Shown here: one piece after another, positions 27,581-36,227 of the stretch
Position numbering within the stretch: position 1 is the first letter of the stretch
Layout of the letters: each line of letters opens with the position of its first letter
DNA from: JADJYF01 sp965278995
GTDB taxonomy: Bacteria; Pseudomonadota; Gammaproteobacteria; Ga0077536
DNA: 64,000 bases
Assembly (NCBI GenBank): GCA_965278995.1
Contig: OZ257136.1
Location: 372,001-436,000, forward strand
Reading direction: 5' to 3'
Notes under the pieces: generated by a model
Database searches by the model: none
What the model saw: only the letters and a program-made list of their open reading frames with translations
Told to the model about the DNA's origin: nothing
Program-made: the position numbers and the translations under genes

Positions 27581-28444
27581 TCAGTGCGCGTACACGCGGG
27601 CGAGCGGTTCCCCGGTCCTGACACGTCGGCCTTCGACGGCCGATGGCTCCCATTCCAGCAAGCCCGCTGCGGCCAGCACGATCACGGTCGAACCCATGTT
27701 GAACCGCCCAAATTCGGCGCCGCGCGCGAGCAATGGCGCATCGAGCGCGACTGTGACATGCGGCAGCAGACCGCGCAGCGGCCGATTGCACAGTTCGCGC
27801 TCTGGCAGAAAGTTGAGTTCGATGCTACCGACATTCAGCGCGCCGACCATGATCAGTGCGAAGGATTGCGCGCCGGTGCCAAAGACGACGATCACCCGTT
27901 CGTTGCGAACGAACAGGCGCGGTACGCGGCGGGCTGTGACCGTGTTGACGGCGTACAACTCGCCCGGCACGTGGCGCAACGCGCGCGGCTGGCCGGCAAG
28001 CGGCATGTGTACTCGATGGTAGTTGTAAGGCGCGAGATAGATGGTGGCGAAGCTGCCGCCGCTGAATAGCTGCGCCAGCGTAAGGTCACCGTCGAACAGC
28101 TCATCAAGACGATAGGGTTGACCTTTGACCTGCAGCAGCAAGTCGTTCTCGATAGCGCCGCTCTGGCTGATGCTGCCGTCAGCGGGACTGGCCAGCGCCA
28201 TCGGATCCGGCGGTTGCGGGCGCGCGTTGTTCTGCAGCGGACGCGTGAAGAACGCATTGAAGCTTGCGTAGCTGCGCGGATCAGGGTTGGCCGCCTCGTG
28301 CATATCGACGCCGTAAGCTCGGATGAACCAGCGGATGACCGCCTGCGTCAGCGGGCCGGCCTCGAGTCTGCACAGCATGCCGACCAGCCCCGAGACGAGC
28401 CGTTTCGGTAGCAGGTGTTGGAATAGGATGAACAGGTCCTGCAT
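27581..28444 (-). CDS. psd: Phosphatidylserine decarboxylase
   Basis: Inner-membrane enzyme producing phosphatidylethanolamine. 287 residues from the ATG at 28444; the frame extends upstream without family similarity. The pyruvoyl self-cleavage site is the GST of FNMGSTVIVL, with Ser252 becoming the pyruvoyl group. The conserved SPADG (Asp89) and YHRVHMP (His143, His146) are the usual proteolysis triad. The start codon overlaps the stop of the copper chaperone gene by one base, an unusual pairing. Confidence 0.95.
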   Translation of the reverse strand: MQDLFILFQHLLPKRLVSGLVGMLCRLEAGPLTQAVIRWFIRAYGVDMHEAANPDPRSYASFNAFFTRPLQNNARPQPPDPMALASPADGSISQSGAIENDLLLQVKGQPYRLDELFDGDLTLAQLFSGGSFATIYLAPYNYHRVHMPLAGQPRALRHVPGELYAVNTVTARRVPRLFVRNERVIVVFGTGAQSFALIMVGALNVGSIELNFLPERELCNRPLRGLLPHVTVALDAPLLARGAEFGRFNMGSTVIVLAAAGLLEWEPSAVEGRRVRTGEPLARVYAH

Positions 28445-28896
28445 CAGTGCGCCGCGCCAGCGCCAGGTGCCGAGCGCAGTACCGGCGCCGAATAGCTCAA
28501 ACTGCTCCCGCCGGCGCAATGCAGTTCGAAGCGGGCCGCTTTCACCGTACGCAGGTCGCTGTGCGGATCGCCAACCATCACATGCACGCCACCCGGTATC
28601 GCGCGGAATGTCTCGCCGGGTGGCAGCGTCAATCCGGCGAGGTGTCGCATACCCGCTGTGCCATCGTGATAAACCGTCTCATGCAGCATGACTGAGCCGA
28701 AATCGGCACTGCTGATCGACTCGACGACGAGCGGTGTCGTGCCGACGTTCTGTAGTTCGAAATAAGCGGCCGTCATCGTCATCCCTGGTGGTGGGCTGCG
28801 CACCCAGGCACCGCTGACGTTTGCCCCGGGGCACGCCCATGTCGGGCAGCTGCCCGCCATCGTTGCGACCAGAGCAGCGATCAGGCGCCGATTCAT
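28444..28896 (-). CDS. PCu(A)C-type periplasmic copper chaperone
   Basis: 150-residue exported protein with a signal-peptide-like N terminus (RRLIAALVATMAG). The copper motif H-x10-M-x21-H-x-M is matched exactly: His72, Met83, His105 and Met107. Family members deliver Cu(I) to the CuA or CuB centres of cytochrome oxidases, together with SCO proteins. Its ATG overlaps the stop of the SCO gene (ATGA), so the two are probably translated together. Two N-terminal Cys residues (17, 22) and Cys126-region Cys are extra to the motif. Confidence 0.92.
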   Translation of the reverse strand: MNRRLIAALVATMAGSCPTWACPGANVSGAWVRSPPPGMTMTAAYFELQNVGTTPLVVESISSADFGSVMLHETVYHDGTAGMRHLAGLTLPPGETFRAIPGGVHVMVGDPHSDLRTVKAARFELHCAGGSSLSYSAPVLRSAPGAGAAH

Positions 28897-29537
28897 TGCG
28901 CCTCGATGAACGCGCTGACGGCGTCATAACGTTGAACGATCGACGCCACGGTATAGGGCGGCGTGAGGACACTGACCAGGCGCAATTCGGGATCGATGAA
29001 GAAGATGCCGGCCGAATGATCGACGGAGTAGTCATCGCCGCCCTGGCTGACCCGCATGAACAGAACACCGAGCTGGCGCGTGAGCGCAGTCAACTGCGCT
29101 TCGCTACCGGTGACTCCAATCAAATCAGGCGCGAAATACTTGACGTAGTCGGCCAGCGCAGCCGGCGTATCGCGCTCGGGATCGACCGAGATGAAGACAA
29201 TCTGACCACGTTCTCCGTAGTGCTTGTGCGATTTCAATTCGGCATGAGCGCGGGCCATCATTTCCAGCGTCACCGGGCATACATCCGGGCAATGCGTGAA
29301 GCCGAAAAAAACAAGCGACCAGTGTCCGGTCAGGGCGGCTTGCGTGAAAGTGCTACCGGTTTGATCGACCAGCTGCAGGGTCTGCAGATGCACCGGATCC
29401 GGCCACAGCAGGCCGTCGATGGCACCGGCTTCGCCACGCTCGCTCTGCATATGCGACAGCCCGATACCGCCAGCAAAAGCGAGCACTGCGATCGTGACGA
29501 TGGCCAGCCACGGGATCTTGTCGGTCGGACTCGGCAT
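28893..29537 (-). CDS. SCO1/SenC/PrrC family copper/thiol protein
   Basis: 214-residue membrane-anchored thioredoxin-fold protein. TM anchor at residues 9-27; copper ligands Cys83 and Cys87 (CPDVC) and His174 (VDHSAGIFF) are all present. SCO proteins assist CuA assembly in cytochrome c oxidase. The start at 29537 puts the TM segment at the N terminus; 128 residues upstream in frame lack similarity. A perfect TATAAT (29549-29544 on the minus strand) ends seven bases before this ATG, so the mRNA may be leaderless. First gene of the SCO-PCuAC-psd run. Confidence 0.93.
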   Translation of the reverse strand: MPSPTDKIPWLAIVTIAVLAFAGGIGLSHMQSERGEAGAIDGLLWPDPVHLQTLQLVDQTGSTFTQAALTGHWSLVFFGFTHCPDVCPVTLEMMARAHAELKSHKHYGERGQIVFISVDPERDTPAALADYVKYFAPDLIGVTGSEAQLTALTRQLGVLFMRVSQGGDDYSVDHSAGIFFIDPELRLVSVLTPPYTVASIVQRYDAVSAFIEAQ

Positions 29538-29702
29538 CGCGGGATTATAAAGCCTGCGGCATGCGTTGCGGGCAGGGTCAGTCTGCTGCGCGGCAGGCCA
29601 CCGCTCCGCTGATGGGCACCGTAGAGAAGATGCCGCATAATGGCCGACGACGCGTTGTGGCGTCGTCCGCAAGCTGCACGAAGTTCCAGGTCCTCTGCCG
29701 TC

Positions 29703-31001
29703 ATGAACGATGAGACACCGGTAAAACTCGGTAAATACGAGATCGAGGCCGAAGTCGGCCGCGGCAGCATGGGCGTGGTCTATCGGGCGTTTGATCCCTT
29801 TATCGGTCGCACGGTTGCCATCAAAGTGGCACTGGCCGACGCGCTGCGCGACAAGGACACCGGCGCGCGATTTCGCAAGATGTTCTTCAACGAGGCGCAT
29901 ACCGCGGGTATGCTGCGCCACCCCAACATACTCGATATTTTCGACGCCGGCGTCGACGGCGACCGCTGCTATATCGTGATGGAACTCATTGCCAGCGGCG
30001 GCACGCTGCGGCCTTATTGCCGTTCAGACCGACTGCTGCCGCTGAATCAAGCCGCCGAGGTCATCTTCAAGTGCGCCAAGGCACTTGATTACGCTCATCG
30101 CCAGGGCGTCATCCACCGCGACATCAAGCCGTCGAATATCCTGTTGACGGATGACATGGACGTCAAGATTGCCGATTTCAGTATCGCCCATGCGGCGCGG
30201 ACCGATACGACGCAGACGATGCCGATGGGTTTCGTCGGCTCACCGCGGTATATGTCGCCCGAGCAGGTACACGAGGACGTCATCACCAATCAGACCGATC
30301 TATTCTCGCTCGGCATCGTGGCGTACGAGCTGATCACCGGTAAGCATCCTTTTGGCGGTGAGAGTTTTTCGAGCCTGGTTCACAAGATAGTCAACGAAGA
30401 GCCGGCCCCGATGACCAACTATCGGAGCGACACGCCGGAAGTACTGGAGCGCATCATCCGCCGAGCGCTGGAGAAATCGACCGCGCGCCGCTACCGCATG
30501 GGCCTCGATATGGCGGTCGACCTCAGCATGGCTTTCACGCATCTCGAACGACCGCAGGAAGACATTTCCCTGAAGGAAAAATTCGAACTCGTGAAAGGGC
30601 TCGAATTCTTTCGCGGTTTCCCCGACCCGGAAATCTGGGAAATCATCCGCGCCAGCGTGTGGGTCGAAGCCGATGTCGACCAGGACATCGTGGTCGAAGG
30701 CGAAGTCGAAGATTCGTTCTACATCATCATCGTCGGTGACGTCACCGTGACCAAGCAGGGCCAGCATGTCGGGCGGCTGCGCGACGGCGATTGCTTCGGC
30801 GAAATGGGCTATTTAAGCCGCATCAAGCGGACTGCCACGGTCAAAGCCAATGGTCCCGTGTCGCTGATGAAGGTGAACGCAACCTTGATAGAGCAGGTGA
30901 CCTCGGATTGCCAGCTCCGCTTCTACAAGGTGTTCATGCGCATACTCATCGATCGGTTATCGAAGACCACCGAAATGATGGTACGCGCCACCGTCTCCTG
31001 A
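29703..31001 (+). CDS. Ser/Thr protein kinase with C-terminal cyclic-nucleotide-binding domain (paralogue 1)
   Basis: 432-residue soluble protein with no TM segment. Kinase domain about 11-280: glycine loop GRGSMG (19-24), Lys41 in VAIKV, HRDIKPSN (138-145) with catalytic Asp140, and SPE at 185-187. The DFG motif reads DFS (158-160). A cNMP-binding domain follows (about 300-425) with the phosphate-binding cassette FGEMGYLSRIKRTATV, retaining Glu367 and Arg376 that hold the cyclic phosphate. This puts a PKA-like kinase and its sensor on one chain. A close paralogue of the same design lies at 32820. Start at 29703 chosen because it aligns with that paralogue. Targets are unknown. Confidence 0.93.
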   Translation: MNDETPVKLGKYEIEAEVGRGSMGVVYRAFDPFIGRTVAIKVALADALRDKDTGARFRKMFFNEAHTAGMLRHPNILDIFDAGVDGDRCYIVMELIASGGTLRPYCRSDRLLPLNQAAEVIFKCAKALDYAHRQGVIHRDIKPSNILLTDDMDVKIADFSIAHAARTDTTQTMPMGFVGSPRYMSPEQVHEDVITNQTDLFSLGIVAYELITGKHPFGGESFSSLVHKIVNEEPAPMTNYRSDTPEVLERIIRRALEKSTARRYRMGLDMAVDLSMAFTHLERPQEDISLKEKFELVKGLEFFRGFPDPEIWEIIRASVWVEADVDQDIVVEGEVEDSFYIIIVGDVTVTKQGQHVGRLRDGDCFGEMGYLSRIKRTATVKANGPVSLMKVNATLIEQVTSDCQLRFYKVFMRILIDRLSKTTEMMVRATVS

Positions 31002-31019
31002 GGCTCGCCGGGAGCCGGT

Positions 31020-32648
31020 TCAGCGCGTTCGCTCCCCCATCTCCGCATCAGATTCAGTCTGCCTGGCTGCCAGGTAGCGCTGGAGAAGAGCGTTGGTCGA
31101 GGGGTCGTGCGGCGCGCTGACTGCGCCATCCGCAATTTCGCCTTGAATGACTTCCGCCAGCTGCTTGCCCAGTTCCACGCCCCATTGATCGAACGCGTTG
31201 ATTCCCCATAGGTGAGCTTGAACAAAAGTCTTGTGCTCATACAGCGCGAGCAGCGCGCCAAGCGTATACGGCGTCAATTCCGACAGACAGAGCAGATTCG
31301 ACGGGTGATTACCGGGCGTCGCGCGCTGCGCCGCGTCGGCAATGTCCGCTGGCAGTTGGCGACCGCACATGAGGCCTTCAGCCTGCGCCAGGCAATTCGC
31401 CACCAGCGTATCGTGGTGCTCACGGCGATCTGATCCGGGGCGCAGACTGACGACGAAATCCACAGGAACCAACCGTGTGCCCTGGTGGAGCAGCTGAAAA
31501 AATGCGTGCTGGGTGTTGGTACCGAGTCCGCCCCAGGTGATCGGCGCGGTCGCGCTGTCCACCGGCAGATTCGACGCCATCCGCTGCTTGCCGTTACTTT
31601 CCATCTCGAGCTGCTGCAGATACTCCGGCAGATAGCGCAGACGGTCGTCATAGGGCACGACTGCATAGGTCTCTGCACCGAGATAGTTGTTGTTCCACAC
31701 GCCGACCAGTGCCAGCAGAACTGGCATGTTGCGGCCGAACGGCGCGGCAAAAAAATGCTCGTCCATGGCACGTGCGCCAGCCAGCAGCGCGCGAAAGCCG
31801 GGCATGCCGAGCGCAAAAGCGATTGGCAGACCAATCGCCGACCACAACGAATAACGCCCGCCGACCCAGTCCCACATCGGGTAGACATTGTCCGCTTCGA
31901 TGCCGAATTCGACGGCGCGCGCCGGATTCGCGCTGACCGCGACGAAATGGCGGGCGACGGCAGCGGAGGATGAACAGCGCGCACTCAGCCAGGCGCGCGC
32001 CGCCAGTGCATTGAGTCGCGTTTCGGCGGTCGTGAACGATTTCGAGGCGACGATGAACAGCGTCGTTTCGGGGTCCAGTGGCGACACCACCCGCTCGAAC
32101 TCGGCGCCATCGACATTGGCCAGGAAAAGCACCTGCAATCCACCGCTGGCGGCGTCGCGCAAGGCGTCACAGGCGAGCTGCGGCCCCAGATACGAACCGC
32201 CGATACCGATATTGACCACCTGGCGGATGCGTTTGCCGGTGGCGCCGGTCCAGCGACCATCCTGCACGGCTGCCACGAGCCGCTCCATTCTGGTCAGAAC
32301 CCCGGCCACCGTCTGTACAGCGTCCGGCGGGCTGAGCGCTCCACCGGGAATAGCGCGCAGCGCAGTATGCAGCACCGCGCGGTGTTCGCTTCGGTTGATG
32401 ATGTCACCACTGAACATGGCGGTAATCGCCTTGCGCAGGGCTGCACCATCGACCAGCGCGACGAGGGCATCGAGAGTGGCCTGGTCGAGCAGGTTCTTGG
32501 ACGCGTCGAGCGAGATGCCGGCGACATCAATCGAGAAGCGCTGAAGGCGCTCGGATTCGTTATCGAACAGGGTGCTGATGCGTGTATGCGCCAAGGCGGC
32601 GGCGCGTTCCAAAAGATGTGTGCGGATGGTGGCAGTGATGTCAGTCAT
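31020..32648 (-). CDS. pgi: Glucose-6-phosphate isomerase
   Basis: Interconverts glucose-6-phosphate and fructose-6-phosphate. 542 residues, full length. Conserved segments: VNIGIGGSYLGPQL, the sugar-phosphate site VASKSFTTAET, ESNGKQR and the C-terminal DQWGVELGKQLA with catalytic Lys. It is convergent with kinase paralogue 1 (18 bases between stops) and divergent from kinase paralogue 2 (171 bases), so it sits between the two kinases. Confidence 0.97.
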   Translation of the reverse strand: MTDITATIRTHLLERAAALAHTRISTLFDNESERLQRFSIDVAGISLDASKNLLDQATLDALVALVDGAALRKAITAMFSGDIINRSEHRAVLHTALRAIPGGALSPPDAVQTVAGVLTRMERLVAAVQDGRWTGATGKRIRQVVNIGIGGSYLGPQLACDALRDAASGGLQVLFLANVDGAEFERVVSPLDPETTLFIVASKSFTTAETRLNALAARAWLSARCSSSAAVARHFVAVSANPARAVEFGIEADNVYPMWDWVGGRYSLWSAIGLPIAFALGMPGFRALLAGARAMDEHFFAAPFGRNMPVLLALVGVWNNNYLGAETYAVVPYDDRLRYLPEYLQQLEMESNGKQRMASNLPVDSATAPITWGGLGTNTQHAFFQLLHQGTRLVPVDFVVSLRPGSDRREHHDTLVANCLAQAEGLMCGRQLPADIADAAQRATPGNHPSNLLCLSELTPYTLGALLALYEHKTFVQAHLWGINAFDQWGVELGKQLAEVIQGEIADGAVSAPHDPSTNALLQRYLAARQTESDAEMGERTR

Positions 32649-32819
32649 GCGTCGTTATTCCTCTCACGCAAATACCCCAGCTGTGGCACTGGAGTGCTCG
32701 CTATCCGGGGCCGATATTTTGAATTACTATGGGTCGTGACGTCGGTCATGGCCTTTTTCGCGCGGCAAGCAGCCCGGTTCCCGGACTGCCGGCGTCCAGC
32801 AGTGGAACACGGATGACAC

Positions 32820-34115
32820 ATGGCTTCACCAGTACCTGACAGACTTGGCAAGTATAAGGTTCAGGGCGAAGTTGGCCGCGGCAGTATGGGCACGGTCTAC
32901 CTCGGCCACGATCCCTATATCGATCGCCAGGTCGCCATCAAAGTCGCGCACGCCGAGCAGCTCAACGACGAGGAAGGCGGCGAGCGCTACCGCAAGATGT
33001 TCTTCAATGAGGCGCATACTGCCGGGCGTCTGACGCATCCCAATATCATCGGCATTTACGATGCCGGCGTCGATGGCGATACCTGCTATATCGTGATGGA
33101 GTTCGTCGAAGGCGGCGAGACGCTCAAGGATTATTGTCGACCTGAGAACTTGATGACCCTGGAGAAAGTCGTCGAGACGATCTTCAAATGCGCAAAGGCA
33201 CTCGATTATGCCCACAAACAGGGCGTTATCCATCGCGACATCAAGCCGACCAACATCCTGGTCACTCAGGATGGCGATGTCAAAATTGGCGATTTCAGCA
33301 TCGCCCACCTGACCAAGATGGATTCGACCGAGACCATGCCGATGGGCCTGGTCGGCTCGCCGCGCTACATGTCGCCCGAGCAGGTCAGTGAGGAATACAT
33401 CACCAATCAGACCGATCTGTTCTCGCTCGGCATCGTCATGTACGAACTGCTGGCGGGCAAACACCCGTTCGCTGCGGAAACATTTTCACGCCTTGTACAG
33501 CGCATCCTGAATGAGGATCCGCCGGATGTACGCCAGTTCCGCACCGAGGTCCCCGACGCTCTGGTGCGCATCCTCAACAAGGCGCTGGCGAAGGACAAGG
33601 CCAACCGCTATCGAATGGGTATGGAACTCGCTTCCGATCTCAGCAAAGCATTCGATTCGCTGCTCGATGCGCCGGAAGAGAACATCTCCGAGCAGGAACA
33701 GTTCACGGCCGTCAAACAGCTCGATTTCTTCGACGGCTTCCCCGATGCCGAAGTGTGGGAAATCGTCCGCGCCGGCAAATGGCAGGATTATCTCGATGCC
33801 GACGAGATCATCATTGAGGGCGAACTCGACGACTCGTTCTACATCATCGTCCACGGGCAGGTCTCGGTGCAGAAATCCGGCAAGGATCTGCGCGCACTGT
33901 TGGCCGGCGATTGTTTCGGCGAAATGGGCTATCTGGCCAAGACGAAGCGCACCGCGACGATAGTTGCGCAAGGTCCGACCTCGCTGCTCAAAGTCAATTC
34001 GACGGTCATCAGTCAGGTTTCGCTGAACTGCCAGGTACGGTTCCTGAAGGTCTTCCTGCGCACGCTGATCCATCGGTTGTCGGTGACGACCGAGAAGATG
34101 TCGCAGGACATTTAA
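32820..34115 (+). CDS. Ser/Thr protein kinase with C-terminal cyclic-nucleotide-binding domain (paralogue 2)
   Basis: 431 residues, colinear with the kinase at 29703 and clearly a duplicate. Motifs occupy the same positions: GRGSMG (19-24), Lys41, HRDIKPTN (138-145), DFS in place of DFG (158-160), SPE (185-187), and cNMP cassette FGEMGYLAKTKRTATI with Glu368 and Arg377. The activation segment TETMPMGLVGSPRYMSPEQ is nearly identical to the other copy, whereas the linker and cNMP domain differ more. The sugar dehydrogenase gene starts seven bases after its stop and is probably co-transcribed. Confidence 0.93.
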   Translation: MASPVPDRLGKYKVQGEVGRGSMGTVYLGHDPYIDRQVAIKVAHAEQLNDEEGGERYRKMFFNEAHTAGRLTHPNIIGIYDAGVDGDTCYIVMEFVEGGETLKDYCRPENLMTLEKVVETIFKCAKALDYAHKQGVIHRDIKPTNILVTQDGDVKIGDFSIAHLTKMDSTETMPMGLVGSPRYMSPEQVSEEYITNQTDLFSLGIVMYELLAGKHPFAAETFSRLVQRILNEDPPDVRQFRTEVPDALVRILNKALAKDKANRYRMGMELASDLSKAFDSLLDAPEENISEQEQFTAVKQLDFFDGFPDAEVWEIVRAGKWQDYLDADEIIIEGELDDSFYIIVHGQVSVQKSGKDLRALLAGDCFGEMGYLAKTKRTATIVAQGPTSLLKVNSTVISQVSLNCQVRFLKVFLRTLIHRLSVTTEKMSQDI

Positions 34116-34122
34116 GCTCGTC

Positions 34123-35235
34123 ATGGCCGCCACGCGGCTGCATCTGATTCTGTTCATCGCCTTGCTGTGCGCAGTGCAGGCTCTGCCAGCGCACGCCGGA
34201 TCGGTGTCCGATCTCGTCGTGCCGCCAGGCTTTACCGTCACTGACTACACCACCGAGGTGCCCAACGCGCGTCAACTCGCCCTGGCACCCTCCGGCGTTT
34301 TGTTCGTCGGGACGCGCGAGGCCGGCGAGGTCTACGCGGTCGTCGACGCCGACAGTGACGGCGTCGCCGAAACGGTGCATGTCATTGCCCGCGACCTGAA
34401 CATGCCATCGGGCGTCGCTTTTCGCGACGGCAGTCTGTATGTCGCGGCGGTCTCACGTATCCTGCGCTATGACGACATTCTCAGACGGCTGGACGACCCG
34501 CCGGCGCCCGTCGTCGTCACTGATAAGCTGCCTGGGGCGGGTCATCACGGCTGGAAATTCATTGCTTTTGGACCGGACGGCCGCCTCTATGTCCCGGTCG
34601 GGGCGCCGTGCAACGTGTGCGCAGTCGAGCCGCCTTTCGGCACCATCCTGAGCATGCAACCGGACGGCAGCGACGTTACCGTATTCGCGAGCGGCGTGCG
34701 CAACTCGGTCGGCTTTGACTGGAACCCGCGCGACGGCGAACTCTGGTTTGGCGACAACGGCCGCGACCTGCTCGGTGACGACGTGCCGCCCTGCGAAATC
34801 AACCGGGCGCCTGGAGCCGGTCTGCATTTCGGCTTTCCCTATATGCACGGCGGCGACCTGTCTGATCCCGAATTCGGTCGCGGGCACGCACCAGTCGAAT
34901 TCACGCCACCGGCACTTCGGCTCGGCGCACATGTTGCGCCCGTCGGTATCGAGTTCTATCGCGGCACGCAATTTCCAGGCGACTACCGCGGCGCCCTGCT
35001 GGTCGCTGAGCACGGATCGTGGAATCGGAGCGCCAAGTCTGGCTACCGCGTCATGCGCGCGCGCATCGATGCGCAGGGCCAGGTTATCGACTACACGCCG
35101 TTCGTCTCTGGTTGGCTGGACGGCCAGCAGAATTGGGGCCGGCCGGCCGATGTCGAGCAGATGCCGGATGGTTCGCTGCTGATTTCCGATGATGGTGCCG
35201 GCGCCGTCTATCGTGTGCGTTACACCTCGCCGTGA
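34123..35235 (+). CDS. PQQ-dependent sugar dehydrogenase-like (sorbosone dehydrogenase family) protein
   Basis: 370-residue periplasmic beta-propeller with a signal peptide (LILFIALLCAVQALPAHA). The family segments are LPGAGHHGWKFIAFGPDGRL with the catalytic-type His, VPVGAPCNVC, and GVRNSVGFDWNP. Relatives oxidise aldoses or sorbosone with PQQ, but substrate and even PQQ use cannot be told from sequence alone. Its end overlaps convergent trhO by 16 bases. Tight linkage to the upstream kinase may mean shared expression. Confidence 0.85.
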   Translation: MAATRLHLILFIALLCAVQALPAHAGSVSDLVVPPGFTVTDYTTEVPNARQLALAPSGVLFVGTREAGEVYAVVDADSDGVAETVHVIARDLNMPSGVAFRDGSLYVAAVSRILRYDDILRRLDDPPAPVVVTDKLPGAGHHGWKFIAFGPDGRLYVPVGAPCNVCAVEPPFGTILSMQPDGSDVTVFASGVRNSVGFDWNPRDGELWFGDNGRDLLGDDVPPCEINRAPGAGLHFGFPYMHGGDLSDPEFGRGHAPVEFTPPALRLGAHVAPVGIEFYRGTQFPGDYRGALLVAEHGSWNRSAKSGYRVMRARIDAQGQVIDYTPFVSGWLDGQQNWGRPADVEQMPDGSLLISDDGAGAVYRVRYTSP

Positions 35236-36227
35236 CGGGAACTGACGCAGTCGTCTGAACCGCGTTCAGCCATGACCGCGCCAATATGGTTTTCCTGGCG
35301 CGATGTGGCCAGCACGACCTGCCGCCGTCGCTCTCGGAACGCCAGGCGTTGGTTCTCGCTCAGGTGTGCGTGGCAGTGCGGGCAGGAAACGCCTTCTTCG
35401 TAGAGCGGGGAGTCGAGCTCGTCGCGAGCCAGCGGCTGGCGACAACCGTGACATTGCACATGCTGACCACTGCGTCCGGTATCGTCGAGAGCGACCCGCG
35501 TATCGAAGATGAAACATTCGCCCTGCCAGCGCGACTCCTCAGCGGGCGTTTCTGCGAGGTAGCGCAGGATACCTCCATCGAGCTGATAGACTTCCTGGAA
35601 TCCCCGGTCGAGCAGGTAGGCGCTCGCTTTTTCGCAGCGAATGCCGCCGGTGCAGAACAGCGCAATTCTGGGCGTGGTGGCCGGGTCCAGCGTTTGTTCG
35701 ACATAGGTCGGGAAATCGCGAAAATGTCGGGTCTGCGGTGAACGTGCACCAGGAAAACTACCGAGGCGTATCTCATAGTCGTTACGGGTATCGAGCAAAA
35801 CGACATCAGGTGCATCGATGAGCGCGTTCCAGGCTGCTGGCGCGACGCGGATGCCGCTGCGTTCCTGCGGCGCAAGCCCGGTCACCCCGAAACTGACGAT
35901 TTCGCGCTTGATCTTGACTTTCAACCGGCGGAACGGCGCTGCTGGCGCCTGCGTCAGGCGTGCCTCGAGGCCGGTGAATCGTGGGTCGCGATGGAGTTCC
36001 GCAAGCAGCCCGTCGATCGCGTCGGCCGTGCCGGCAACCGTTGCATTGAGCCCTTCGGGCGCAACGAGAATCGTGCCGCAGATGGCATGGGCACGACACC
36101 AATCGAGCAGTGCGCTGCGCAGTGTGGATGGGTCCTCCACGGTGACGTAGCGATAGAACGCGGCGACCGTTACAGTGGCAGCGGCGCCTGATTCACTTGA
36201 TGGCGAGAAAGCCTTCGAAGCAGACAT
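35220..36227 (-). CDS. trhO: Oxygen-dependent tRNA uridine(34) hydroxylase (rhodanese-family, YceA/TrhO)
   Basis: 335-residue protein of the TrhO family, which hydroxylates wobble U34 to ho5U using O2. The N-terminal domain (FYRYVTVEDP ... GTILVAPEGLNATVAG) precedes a rhodanese domain with FCTGGIRCEKASAYL (Cys192, Cys198). The C terminus has two CxxC pairs (CHGC, CPHC) suggesting a zinc ribbon. The ATG at 36227 is chosen for its alignment with the family start. It overlaps cmoA by 35 bases; ho5U is the substrate of the CmoA/CmoB route encoded next to it. Confidence 0.93.
   Translation of the reverse strand: MSASKAFSPSSESGAAATVTVAAFYRYVTVEDPSTLRSALLDWCRAHAICGTILVAPEGLNATVAGTADAIDGLLAELHRDPRFTGLEARLTQAPAAPFRRLKVKIKREIVSFGVTGLAPQERSGIRVAPAAWNALIDAPDVVLLDTRNDYEIRLGSFPGARSPQTRHFRDFPTYVEQTLDPATTPRIALFCTGGIRCEKASAYLLDRGFQEVYQLDGGILRYLAETPAEESRWQGECFIFDTRVALDDTGRSGQHVQCHGCRQPLARDELDSPLYEEGVSCPHCHAHLSENQRLAFRERRRQVVLATSRQENHIGAVMAERGSDDCVSSRHGEV

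Noticed and set aside
27548..27591. GC-rich hairpins after nuoN as Rho-independent terminators
   Set aside because: Stems are present but no T run follows on either strand, so I only mention them with nuoN.
30095..33464. DFS motif taken as proof that the kinases are pseudokinases
   Set aside because: The Asp of the motif, the HRD loop, the catalytic-loop Asn and the ATP-binding Lys are all retained, so loss of activity cannot be assumed.
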